This document shows positions 1 to 6,625 of a stretch of 12,394 nucleotides of DNA, piece after piece. The stretch is from Clostridia bacterium. GTDB taxonomy: Bacteria; Bacillota; Clostridia; Christensenellales; Pumilibacteraceae. A program made the translations under genes and the position numbers. The notes below the pieces were generated by a model. That model made no database searches. It was not told the DNA's origin and saw only the letters and a program-made list of their open reading frames with translations. Position 1 is the stretch's first letter. Each line of letters opens with the position of its first letter. Location: NCBI GenBank assembly GCA_017452405.1, contig JAFTMM010000002.1:1-12394 (forward strand), given 5' to 3'.

Positions 1-17
1 CCACCAGCCTTGCTTTC

Positions 18-308
18 GAGCGCTCACCCTCGGCTGAGCGAACCGCTCCCTAAGTTAGCCTCGTGTTTACCGACACGGTATATGCGCTTCGCGCATGGCG
101 TTCGCATTGCTTCGCAATGCTACTCACATACTGTGCTTTTAGCACAACAAGGCTACGCCTTGTCATTTCTGCGAAATGGTATGATCGTGAATATTTGCTT
201 GCAAAAACCCTTGCAAGCAAGTTTTTGCTACGTTATATTGACGGCTAAGCACTTAGCTCGCGCTTGCTACTTTTGCCAATAAAATTTATTGCTTACGCTC
301 GCAAGCGC
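18..308. repeat. Array of short perfect hairpins with unrelated arms
   Basis: No gene is supported in bases 1-340. The stretch is instead filled with short inverted repeats, many with 3-nt loops. Examples: 36-40/44-48 (GAGCG, loop AAC); 82-87/91-96 (ATGCGC, loop TTC); 104-110/114-120 (GCATTGC, loop TTC); 132-137/141-146 (TGTGCT, loop TTT); 147-153/157-163 (ACAAGGC, loop TAC); 164-169/173-178 (CATTTC, loop TGC); 195-204/211-220 (10-bp stem TTGCTTGCAA, loop AAACCC); 244-248/253-257 (GCTAA). An outer stem, 260-267/301-308 (GCGCTTGC), encloses an A/T hairpin at 278-290. The arms do not resemble each other, so structure rather than sequence is repeated. Function is unknown. Confidence 0.75.
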
Positions 309-340
309 TACCGTGCGTTCAACCACGACCAAAAGTAACA

Positions 341-375
341 AAACAAAAAACGACCACGAGGGTCGTTTTTTGTTT
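341..375 (-). terminator. Rho-independent terminator of tRNA-Leu
   Basis: The stem pairs 341-355 with 361-375 around the 5-nt loop 356-360; its core is CGACC/GGTCG flanked by A and T runs. On the minus strand it directly follows the encoded CCA end of the tRNA and ends in a T-rich tract. The A/T symmetry means it could also stop plus-strand transcription. No other terminator is visible after the ACT-domain gene, so this one may serve that operon too. Confidence 0.85.
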
Positions 376-462
376 TGGTGCCGCCGGTCGGGGTCGAACC
401 GACACGGTATCACTACCACCGGATTTTGAGTCCGGCGCGTCTGCCAATTCCACCACGGCGGC
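376..462 (-). tRNA. tRNA-Leu (anticodon CAA)
   Basis: Read on minus, the acceptor stem GCCGCCG (462-456) pairs with CGGCGGC (386-380). It is followed by discriminator A and an encoded CCA (379-376). The anticodon stem CCGGA/TCCGG holds the loop CTCAAAA, giving anticodon CAA for the TTG codon. A long variable arm of about 15 nt and the T arm GTCGG-TTCGACC-CCGAC identify a class II tRNA. The length of 87 nt fits tRNA-Leu. Confidence 0.97.
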
Positions 463-488
463 ACGCTTTATTTTTATCTGCGAGAGTT

Positions 489-517
489 ATATTACCACAA
501 ACGCAGGAAAAAGTAAA
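489..517 (-). promoter_or_regulatory. Promoter of tRNA-Leu
   Basis: On minus, a -35-like TTTACT (517-512) is followed by a 17-bp spacer and a -10-like TAATAT (494-489). The start would be near 482, about 20 nt before the mature tRNA 5' end at 462. It sits only 11 nt past the stop of the ACT-domain gene, so the tRNA can be made both on its own and by read-through. Confidence 0.6.
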
Positions 518-527
518 GCGATATTAA

Positions 528-929
528 TTAAATAATTTTCACTCCGGCGGATTTAAGTACGTCTTCCGCTTTTTCGGGAGTTGCGGTCTTAAAGCCAATT
601 TGAGCGTGACCGTTTGCATTTGCGAACGAGTAAAGATATTCAATATTAATACCCGCGTCGTACAGCATAATGAGTATATCGGCAAGTGCGCCGGGAGTAT
701 CGGGCACTTCTACTCCGACAAGTTCCACCATTGAAGAAACGAAGCCTGCGCTCTTTAACGCTACGAGCGCTTTTTCGTTATTGTCGGTGATTATGCGGAG
801 TATGCCGAATTCACGGGTATCCGCAATGGACATTGAGCAAAGGTTTACGCCTGCATTTTTGATAGTTTTGCAACATTCGCTTACTCTGCCCTCTCGGTTT
901 TCCAAAAATACCGCAAGTTGTTTAATCAT
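528..929 (-). CDS. Double ACT-domain amino-acid-binding protein
   Basis: This is a 133-residue soluble protein with two tandem ACT modules, roughly residues 1-65 and 68-133. The first starts with the strand IKQLAVFLENREGRV and the second with VELVGVEVPDTPGALADI; both show the ACT beta-alpha-beta pattern with a D/N-x-x-G turn. There is no catalytic domain, as in stand-alone ACT proteins that bind amino acids. Start: ATG at 929 has AGGAGG at 940-935 with 5-nt spacing, overlapping the stop of the upstream paaK copy. It is the last gene of the ior/paaK cluster. Similar small ACT proteins are often encoded next to PaaK-type ligases and are commonly annotated as amino-acid-binding. A role as an aromatic amino acid sensor is inference; the ligand cannot be read from sequence. 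Confidence 0.9.
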   Translation of the reverse strand: MIKQLAVFLENREGRVSECCKTIKNAGVNLCSMSIADTREFGILRIITDNNEKALVALKSAGFVSSMVELVGVEVPDTPGALADILIMLYDAGINIEYLYSFANANGHAQIGFKTATPEKAEDVLKSAGVKII

Positions 930-939
930 ATTTTCCTCC

Positions 940-2244
940 TTATATCTTACGCTTGTCGGTAAGACGCTTAGCCTTGCCCTCGGAGCGCGTTATCGTACCG
1001 GGTGATACGAGCTTAATCTTTGCGCCTACGCTGAGCGCCGAAGCCATATCCGCCGTCAATTTCTGGCGTACGGCTTCAATCTTATCAATATTTTCAATCT
1101 CGATGTTGGGTGAAAGCTCTACTGCAATCTCCATAGTATCGAGGTTGTTTACTCTGTCTACCGTGATATGGTAATGAGGTTCGATATTCGGGTTCTGAAG
1201 AAGTACGCTCTCTATCTGTGAGGGGAATACGTTTACTCCGCGAATAATGAGCATATCGTCGCTTCTGCCCGTAATCTTATTCAGCTTAACCGTCGTTCTT
1301 CCGCAAGGGCAAGGATCGTTGTTAAGGCTAGCAATATCACGAGTACGGTAACGGAGAAGAGGCATACCTTCTCGGTCAAGAGTAGTGATAACGAGTTCGC
1401 CCGACTGCTTATAACCAACCGGTTCAAGCGTGTCAACGTCCACGATTTCAGGAAAATAGTGGTCTTCCTGGAAGTGCATACCCGTCTTGTACTTACAGTC
1501 AGTTGCAACACCCGGTCCGCAAATTTCGCTGAGTCCGTAAATATCGCAAGCAAGCAGTCCGAGGCGTTTTTCAATATCCGCGCGCATTTCTTCCGTCCAG
1601 GTTTCAGCACCGAATAGACCGCCTTTGAGTTTGAGGTCCACGCCCGGTTTAAGTCCGAGTCTTTCGATTTCCTCGGCAAGATAGATTATGTAGGAGGGCG
1701 TACAGCAGATAATGTCCGCGCCGAAATCGGTAAGGAGCTGAATCTGCTTCTGCGTATTACCCGCGCTGGCAGGTACTACTACCGCGCCCAGCTTTTCGCC
1801 CGCATAGTGCATTCCGAGTCCGCCCGTGAAGAGTCCGTAGCCGTACGATACGTGCACGATACTTTCTTCGTCCGCACCTGCCATTACGAGCGATCTTGCC
1901 GCGCATTCCGCCCACACGTCAATATCTTTCATCGTGTGACCGGAAACGGTCAGTTTACCCGTAGTTGCGCTGGAAGCGTGGAGGCGCACGAGATCACGGC
2001 GAGGCGCAGCCATCATGCCGAACGGATAGGAGTCGCGGAGGTCCTGCTTAGTCACAAAAGGAAGCTTAGGCAGGTCGTTCAGCGACTTAATGTCGGAGGG
2101 CTTGAGCTTAATCGCATCCATCTTGTCACGGTAAGGCTTCTGGTTTTCATAAACGTACTTTACCGTTTTTACGAGCTTTTCGGACTGAAGAACGAACTTC
2201 TGGTCCGCGCTCATCGTCTCTAAATCTTTCTGAAAAAAATCCAT
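940..2244 (-). CDS. PaaK-type arylacetate-CoA ligase, copy 1 (variant P-loop)
   Basis: A 434-residue member of the phenylacetate-CoA ligase family (ANL adenylating superfamily), which makes aryl-acetyl-CoA from the acid, CoA and ATP through an acyl-AMP. It has the family landmarks YGLSEICGPG, GELVITTLDREGMPLLRYRTRD, the cysteine pair CPCGRTT, GRSDDMLIIRGVNVFPSQIE and a C-terminal GKAKR lysine region. The ATP-binding loop is odd: about residues 91-99 read SSATTGKLT where copy 2 has the usual SSGTSGKPT. Two ATGs, 2250 and 2244, follow AAGGG at 2258-2254. The second has 9-nt spacing and was chosen; the first would have only 3. It lies 56 nt after iorB and 10 nt before the ACT gene. Family assignment is sure; the aryl substrate is not. 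Confidence 0.93.
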   Translation of the reverse strand: MDFFQKDLETMSADQKFVLQSEKLVKTVKYVYENQKPYRDKMDAIKLKPSDIKSLNDLPKLPFVTKQDLRDSYPFGMMAAPRRDLVRLHASSATTGKLTVSGHTMKDIDVWAECAARSLVMAGADEESIVHVSYGYGLFTGGLGMHYAGEKLGAVVVPASAGNTQKQIQLLTDFGADIICCTPSYIIYLAEEIERLGLKPGVDLKLKGGLFGAETWTEEMRADIEKRLGLLACDIYGLSEICGPGVATDCKYKTGMHFQEDHYFPEIVDVDTLEPVGYKQSGELVITTLDREGMPLLRYRTRDIASLNNDPCPCGRTTVKLNKITGRSDDMLIIRGVNVFPSQIESVLLQNPNIEPHYHITVDRVNNLDTMEIAVELSPNIEIENIDKIEAVRQKLTADMASALSVGAKIKLVSPGTITRSEGKAKRLTDKRKI

Positions 2245-2300
2245 AGTCATTTTCCCTTCTTGTTGAATTTTATTAACGTTCAGTCTGTGAGCGCACAAAC

Positions 2301-2873
2301 TTATTTTACTTTTTCATAGCCGATATTAAACGCCTTAATATTGAGTTCTTTGAACCTCTCGGGAACGCAAGCGGTGATTGCTTCTTCCATAAGCGCTTTA
2401 TCGAAATCGAATAGACGGCAAAGGCAACCGAGCATTACGACGTTAGTCGCTTTCTCGTTACCCGCCTGCTGAGCCATTTCCTTGGCGTTTACGAAGTACG
2501 CACGGTTATATTCCTTAAGGATTCTCTCTTTCAATCCTTCGGGATACGTCACTGCGCCCGTTATGCAAGGCATGGGAAGAATACGCGCGTCGTTTACGAG
2601 AAGTACGCCGTCTTCTTTAAGATAATGTTTAACCCTTATAGCTTCGAGGGTTTCGAACGCGATAATCATATCCGCGCCTCCCTCCCATATTACGGGAGAG
2701 TGGATTTTTTCGCCGATACGAACGTGCGTCGTTACGCTACCGCCACGCTGGCTCATTCCGTGAACTTCGCTGAGTTTGCAATCCATTCCCGAAAGGAGCG
2801 CGTATTTGCCGAGTACTTTACTCGTGAGAAGAGTTCCCTGTCCGCCTACGCCGGCAATAAGAATATTCATCAT
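2301..2873 (-). CDS. iorB: Indolepyruvate:ferredoxin oxidoreductase, beta subunit
   Basis: A 190-residue subunit of the cytoplasmic IOR complex, which oxidatively decarboxylates indolepyruvate and other aryl-pyruvates to aryl-acetyl-CoA with ferredoxin as electron acceptor. It is a single POR-gamma-type domain. It shows the N-terminal glycine loop GVGGQGTLL (about residues 8-16), the motif SEVHGMSQRGGSVTTHVRIG typical of this fold, and an EGGADMIIAFETLEA helix region. Length matches the family. The ATG at 2873 lies 1 nt beyond the iorA stop and has AAGGAGGG 7 nt upstream, inside iorA, so translation is probably coupled. A second ATG follows immediately and could also be used. Being next to iorA with matched size makes the call firm. 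Confidence 0.95.
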   Translation of the reverse strand: MMNILIAGVGGQGTLLTSKVLGKYALLSGMDCKLSEVHGMSQRGGSVTTHVRIGEKIHSPVIWEGGADMIIAFETLEAIRVKHYLKEDGVLLVNDARILPMPCITGAVTYPEGLKERILKEYNRAYFVNAKEMAQQAGNEKATNVVMLGCLCRLFDFDKALMEEAITACVPERFKELNIKAFNIGYEKVK

Positions 2874-2874
2874 A

Positions 2875-4593
2875 TTATTTGCCCTCCTTATCGATGGTTA
2901 TGCAACCGAACGGACAAAGCTGAGTACATACTCCGCAACCCGTGCATTGGTTGGGATCGATTACGATACCGTTCGGCGTTTTCATAATTGCAGGGCAACC
3001 TATTTTCATGCACATACCGCATTTACGGCAGTCTTTAACCACAGCTTTCGGCTTGGGCGATTTGTCAAGCAACGCGCAGGGGCGCTGAGCTATAATGACG
3101 TTGACCTCGTCAGAGGCAATGCACTCCTTAACCGCCGTCTCTACCGCCGAAACGTCGTAAGCGTCTACTACGCGCACGTCCTTAACTCCGCACGCCTTGC
3201 AAAGTTCGTCAAGAAGTACGACAGGAGCAGGTTCGCCCTTGATGTTCTTACCCGTTGCGGGGTGGTTCTGATGGCCCGTCATACCCGTCGTGGAGTTGTC
3301 GAGTATCATAAGCGTTATTCCGCTCTGGTTATATACTGCGTTGATAAGTCCGGTAACACCGCTATGTAAGAAGGTCGAATCGCCGATTACCGCTATATTA
3401 TTAGACTTTCCGTCCGTAGCTTTCTTGAAGCCGTGCGCCATAGTCACCGATCCGCCCATGCAAAGTACGGTATCAACCGCCGAAAGAGGAGGTTGCGCGC
3501 CAAGCGTATAGCAACCTATGTCGCCGTTTACGGTCAATTTGAGCTTGTTAAGCACGTAGAATACTCCGCGGTGAGGACAGCCTGCGCACATAACGGGAGG
3601 TCTGGGCGCGGTCTTTTCAGGAATGGGAATTTCCTTGCGTTCGAACTTTTCGAGAATTTTCGCTACGGAGATTTCGCCTTGAAGTGAGAAAATATCCTTT
3701 CCTCTGCACTTAATGCCTGCGGCTTTAAGCTGTTTTTCAATAAACGGTTCAAGCTCCTCGATAACGAAAAGCTGGGAAACCTTATTTGCAAACTCTTTAA
3801 TTGCGTCAAGAGGTATGGGATGAATAGTGCCGATCTTGAACACGTTGGCGTTCGGGAGCGCTTCTTTAACGTACTCGTACACAACGCCCGAACATACTAC
3901 GCCGATTTTACTACGCGAGGTATATTCGGCGCGATTGATGCTCATGCCGTTTACGTTCTTAGCAAGCTCGCTGTCGCGCTCCTCAACCACGCGGTGACGC
4001 ACGATAGCGTTTGCAGGCATCATTGCGTATTTCGCAACCGATTTCTCGTAAGGACGAAGCTCAACCTCTTCCCTTTCGCAAAGTTCGACGAGTGAGCGCG
4101 AATGAGCGACTCTCGTAGTTAAGCGTAGAATAACCGGCGTATCGTACTTCTCGCTCATTTCAAACGCGATTTTTACGAAATCCTTTGCTTCCTGCGCGTC
4201 GCTGGGTTCAAGCATGGGTACGTGCGCGCTTCTTGCGTAGAAGCGCGAATCCTGCTCGTTCTGCGATGAATGCATACCCGGATCGTCGGCTACTACGATT
4301 ACGAGACCACCGTTAATACCGGTGTAAGCTGCGGTAAAAAGCGGATCTGCGGCTACGTTTAAACCGACGTGCTTCATGCACGCCATTGCTCTTGCGCCGG
4401 CAACCGACGCGCCTACGGCTACTTCAACGGCTACCTTTTCGTTAGGCGCCCATTCGGAGTAGATTTCGTCGTACTTAGCAACGCTCTCGGCTATCTCAGT
4501 GCTCGGAGTGCCGGGGTATGCGGAAAGCACGCGCACGCCTGCTTCATAAGCGCCACGAGCTACCGCTTCGTTCGTAAGCATCAATTCTTTCAT
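2875..4593 (-). CDS. iorA: Indolepyruvate:ferredoxin oxidoreductase, alpha subunit
   Basis: A 572-residue catalytic subunit of IOR that carries thiamine diphosphate and iron-sulfur clusters. The N-terminal pyrimidine-binding domain begins MKELMLTNEAVARGAYEAGV with SAYPGTPSTEI at 24-34. The TPP-binding domain shows MCAGCPHRG (335-343), GDIGCYTLG (358-365) and the Mg/TPP motif GDS (404-406) to DN (432-433). The C-terminus is a two-cluster ferredoxin domain with C522-C525-C528-C533 and C550-C553-C556-C560-P. The ATG at 4593 has AAGGTG 6 nt upstream and matches the usual family start; a GTG at 4602 and an ATG at 4599 in frame are less likely. It lies 19 nt after a paaK copy and 1 nt before iorB. 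Substrate range among aryl-pyruvates cannot be told from sequence. Confidence 0.96.
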   Translation of the reverse strand: MKELMLTNEAVARGAYEAGVRVLSAYPGTPSTEIAESVAKYDEIYSEWAPNEKVAVEVAVGASVAGARAMACMKHVGLNVAADPLFTAAYTGINGGLVIVVADDPGMHSSQNEQDSRFYARSAHVPMLEPSDAQEAKDFVKIAFEMSEKYDTPVILRLTTRVAHSRSLVELCEREEVELRPYEKSVAKYAMMPANAIVRHRVVEERDSELAKNVNGMSINRAEYTSRSKIGVVCSGVVYEYVKEALPNANVFKIGTIHPIPLDAIKEFANKVSQLFVIEELEPFIEKQLKAAGIKCRGKDIFSLQGEISVAKILEKFERKEIPIPEKTAPRPPVMCAGCPHRGVFYVLNKLKLTVNGDIGCYTLGAQPPLSAVDTVLCMGGSVTMAHGFKKATDGKSNNIAVIGDSTFLHSGVTGLINAVYNQSGITLMILDNSTTGMTGHQNHPATGKNIKGEPAPVVLLDELCKACGVKDVRVVDAYDVSAVETAVKECIASDEVNVIIAQRPCALLDKSPKPKAVVKDCRKCGMCMKIGCPAIMKTPNGIVIDPNQCTGCGVCTQLCPFGCITIDKEGK

Positions 4594-4612
4594 CTTCATC
4601 ACCTTGTATGTA

Positions 4613-5911
4613 TTAATATTTTCTGAGGTCGATTACGCGCTTTGCCTTGCCGTCGTAACGAGTAAGGCTCATGTGATCGACTATGGTAAGTTTTACGTCT
4701 ATTTGTAGTACGGTTTTAAGCGCGGACCTAATTCTGCGGGAAAGGTCTTCGAGAGCGCCGTAGTCGCCTACTATGCTGTCGTCGGCAAGCTCTACTTTGA
4801 CCTCTAACTTGTCCTTGTAGTCTTCGCGCGTAACGACGATTTCGTAAGACGCGCCGATTTCCTTGAAGGTAAGCAGTACGCCTTCTATCTGCGAGGGGAA
4901 TACGTTTACGCCCTTAATAATGAGCATATCGTCCGTTCTACCCTTGAGCTTAGCCATTCGCGCCGTCGTTCTTCCGCACACGCAGGGGGTGTAATCAATT
5001 TTCGTTATGTCCTTAGTGCGGTAACGAATCATGGGCATGGACTTCTTGGTAAGCGCGGTAAGTACGAGTTCACCGTATTCGCCGTCACTAGCCGGAGTCA
5101 GGGTTGCATGATCGAGAATTTCAGAATAGAAGTGATCCTCGTTGATATGCATACCGCATTTGTGTTCACATTCGCCCGATACGCCCGGTCCTATGAGTTC
5201 GCTGAGACCGTAGTTGTCGGTGGGAAGAAGGTGAAGCTTGCGCGCAATTTCAGCGTGCATTTCCTCCGAACTTGCTTCGCTACCGAACAGACCCACGCGG
5301 AGTTTGAAGTCTTCGGGCTTATAACCAAGTCTTTCCATTTCTTCCGCTATGCGGAGCGCATACGAGGGGGTGGAAACGATTGCGGTGGTCTGCAAGTCTT
5401 TCATGAGCATAATCTGACGCTCGGTGTTACCCGTCGAAGCGGGAATTACCGCAGCGCCTATCCGCTCCCAACCCTGATGAAGTCCGAGAGCGCCCGTGAA
5501 AAGTCCGTAGCCAAAGCAGATCTGGACTATGTCGTCCTTTCTTCCGCCTGCCGCCACTACGAGACGCGCAACACACTCCGTCCAGATTTCCATGTCCTCG
5601 GCAGTATACGCTACTACGGTGGGCTTTCCGCTCGTACCGCTAGACGCGTGTATACGCGAAATTTCGGAAAGAGGTACGGAAAGGAAGCCGTAAGGGTAAT
5701 TATCGCGAAGGTCGGTCTTGGTCACGAAAGGCAATTTTTCAATATCTTTTAACGTCTTTATATGCGAGGGCTTTACGCCTGCTTCGTCGTACTTTTTCTT
5801 ATAAAAAGGCACGTTATCGTAAGCGTAAGCAACCATGTATTTCAGTCTTTCAAGTTGCAGTTCGCGCATTTCGGCGCGCGACATTTGTTCAATTCTTTCG
5901 TCGTATATCAT
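4613..5911 (-). CDS. paaK: PaaK-type phenylacetate/arylacetate-CoA ligase, copy 2
   Basis: A 432-residue AMP-forming arylacetate-CoA ligase of the ANL superfamily. The canonical ATP-binding loop SSGTSGKPT lies at about residues 90-98. It is followed by YGLSELIGPGVSGECEHKCGMH, GELVLTALTKKSMPMIRYRTKD, the cysteine pair CVCGRTT, GRTDDMLIIKGVNVFPSQIE and the C-terminal YDGKAKR with the expected catalytic-lysine region. Length is normal. The ATG at 5911 has AAGAAGGG with 5-nt spacing. It follows the PaaI-like thioesterase by 31 nt and precedes iorA by 19 nt. It is clearly a paralogue of the ligase at 940-2244; the two bracket iorAB. In such clusters the ligase may work with IOR on aryl-acetyl-CoA in either direction, which is inference. 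Confidence 0.94.
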   Translation of the reverse strand: MIYDERIEQMSRAEMRELQLERLKYMVAYAYDNVPFYKKKYDEAGVKPSHIKTLKDIEKLPFVTKTDLRDNYPYGFLSVPLSEISRIHASSGTSGKPTVVAYTAEDMEIWTECVARLVVAAGGRKDDIVQICFGYGLFTGALGLHQGWERIGAAVIPASTGNTERQIMLMKDLQTTAIVSTPSYALRIAEEMERLGYKPEDFKLRVGLFGSEASSEEMHAEIARKLHLLPTDNYGLSELIGPGVSGECEHKCGMHINEDHFYSEILDHATLTPASDGEYGELVLTALTKKSMPMIRYRTKDITKIDYTPCVCGRTTARMAKLKGRTDDMLIIKGVNVFPSQIEGVLLTFKEIGASYEIVVTREDYKDKLEVKVELADDSIVGDYGALEDLSRRIRSALKTVLQIDVKLTIVDHMSLTRYDGKAKRVIDLRKY

Positions 5912-5942
5912 TTTAACCCTTCTTGTGGTTTATTTTTTTTAA

Positions 5943-6359
5943 TTAACCGAAGTATTTCGATCTGTCGTCCGGCTTAATAAAACCGTTGAACCGGCAAAGG
6001 CAAAGTACGTTGCCGTTCTCGTCCGTCACGCTCACGTCACACACGGTGTTTCGTCCGCTAACGTGCACTTCCGTTGCGGTGGCGGTTATTCTTCCGCCTC
6101 TGCACGCGGAAACGTAAGTTATAGTGCCGTTCTGAGTTACGGTCACGGGATGCAAATAATTTGCGTGAACGGCAAAAGCAAAGTCGGCAATGGTATAAAG
6201 CATTCCACCCTGCACCGTTCCCGTGGCGTTTAGATGCCTTTCTCCTATTTCGGCGCTCACTACCGCGCGCTCCTTTCTTACTTCAACGATTTCGATTCCC
6301 GCGCCCATTACGAACTTATCGGCGCTGAAATATTTGCGAACAATATCGATTTCTTCCAT
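5943..6359 (-). CDS. PaaI-like hotdog-fold thioesterase
   Basis: A 138-residue hotdog-fold protein of the PaaI/YbgC-like acyl-CoA thioesterase group. The active-site stretch is N44-x2-G47-x3-G51-G52 followed by D59 in the helix LYTIADFAFAV. The usual HGG is QGG here, with Q50 in place of His. PaaI enzymes hydrolyse (hydroxy)phenylacetyl-CoA, which matches the downstream arylacetyl-CoA genes. The ATG at 6359 was chosen because the domain begins there and a TTGACT-18-TATACT promoter ends 9 nt before it; an in-frame open stretch to 6491 (TTG) would span that promoter. The only SD-like sequence, AAGGA at 6365-6361, is 1 nt from the ATG, too close for normal use. It is the first gene of the ior/paaK cluster. 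Confidence 0.85.
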   Translation of the reverse strand: MEEIDIVRKYFSADKFVMGAGIEIVEVRKERAVVSAEIGERHLNATGTVQGGMLYTIADFAFAVHANYLHPVTVTQNGTITYVSACRGGRITATATEVHVSGRNTVCDVSVTDENGNVLCLCRFNGFIKPDDRSKYFG

Positions 6360-6368
6360 ATCCTTATT

Positions 6369-6398
6369 AGTATAGCACAAATTTTTTACATAAGTCAA
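6369..6398 (-). promoter_or_regulatory. Promoter P2 of the thioesterase-paaK-ior cluster
   Basis: On minus, TTGACT (6398-6393) and TATACT (6374-6369) are separated by 18 bp. Only 9 nt separate the -10 from the ATG at 6359, so a start 6-8 nt past the -10 would leave a leader of about 1-4 nt. The transcript is predicted to be leaderless or nearly so. Confidence 0.65.
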
Positions 6399-6527
6399 TT
6401 TAATGACCAAATTCCTTTGCAAAATATTCAATACAAATTGCGTAAATTTAAGCGTATAAGAAAAGACCGAAGCGTACTCTTTGTATCGCAACGATCTTTA
6501 TTGTGGGTGGGCTTAATTGTTTGTAGA

Positions 6528-6556
6528 ATTATAGCATAATATAACTATAAAGTCAA
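6528..6556 (-). promoter_or_regulatory. Promoter P1, upstream of the thioesterase cluster
   Basis: On minus, TTGACT (6556-6551), a 17-bp spacer and a perfect TATAAT (6533-6528) form one of the strongest sigma-A-type sites in the window. Transcription would start near 6521 and run through about 160 nt of non-coding DNA, then over P2, into the thioesterase gene. Its -35/spacer overlaps one arm of the inverted repeat 6542-6581. Confidence 0.7.
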
Positions 6557-6581
6557 CTCAAATATGATTTATATATAGTTA
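6542..6581. promoter_or_regulatory. Inverted repeat, candidate operator of the Xre regulator
   Basis: TAACTATA (6542-6549) and TATAGTTA (6574-6581) are perfect 8-bp inverted arms with a 24-nt spacer. The left arm sits in the spacer of promoter P1 on minus; the right arm lies about 14 nt upstream of the TATAAT (6595-6600) that serves the HTH gene on plus. That placement suits a regulator controlling both directions. Binding by the neighbouring HTH protein is inference. The DNA is A/T-rich, so a chance match is possible. Confidence 0.45.
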
Positions 6582-6625
6582 AATTTTGGAGTAATATAAT
6601 GTTATAAAATACATTAGAGGACGTT

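Noticed and set aside
10..282. Open frame of 90 codons through the hairpin region (plus)
   Set aside because: No ribosome binding site, no family resemblance, and the frame is an incidental product of the inverted repeats.
267..464. Minus open frame across the tRNA and its terminator
   Set aside because: It covers a clear tRNA-Leu and its terminator, so it cannot be a real gene.
2251..2298. N-terminal extension of PaaK copy 1 to 2298
   Set aside because: The added residues lack family resemblance, and AAGGG lies just before the internal ATGs at 2250 and 2244.
4625..5752. Long plus frames opposite paaK copy 2, such as 5108-5752
   Set aside because: They are shadow frames of a conserved coding sequence with no start signals.
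6360..6491. N-terminal extension of the PaaI-like thioesterase to TTG at 6491
   Set aside because: It reads through promoter P2, has no usable SD, and the hotdog domain starts at the ATG at 6359. Kept only as a question in the leader finding.
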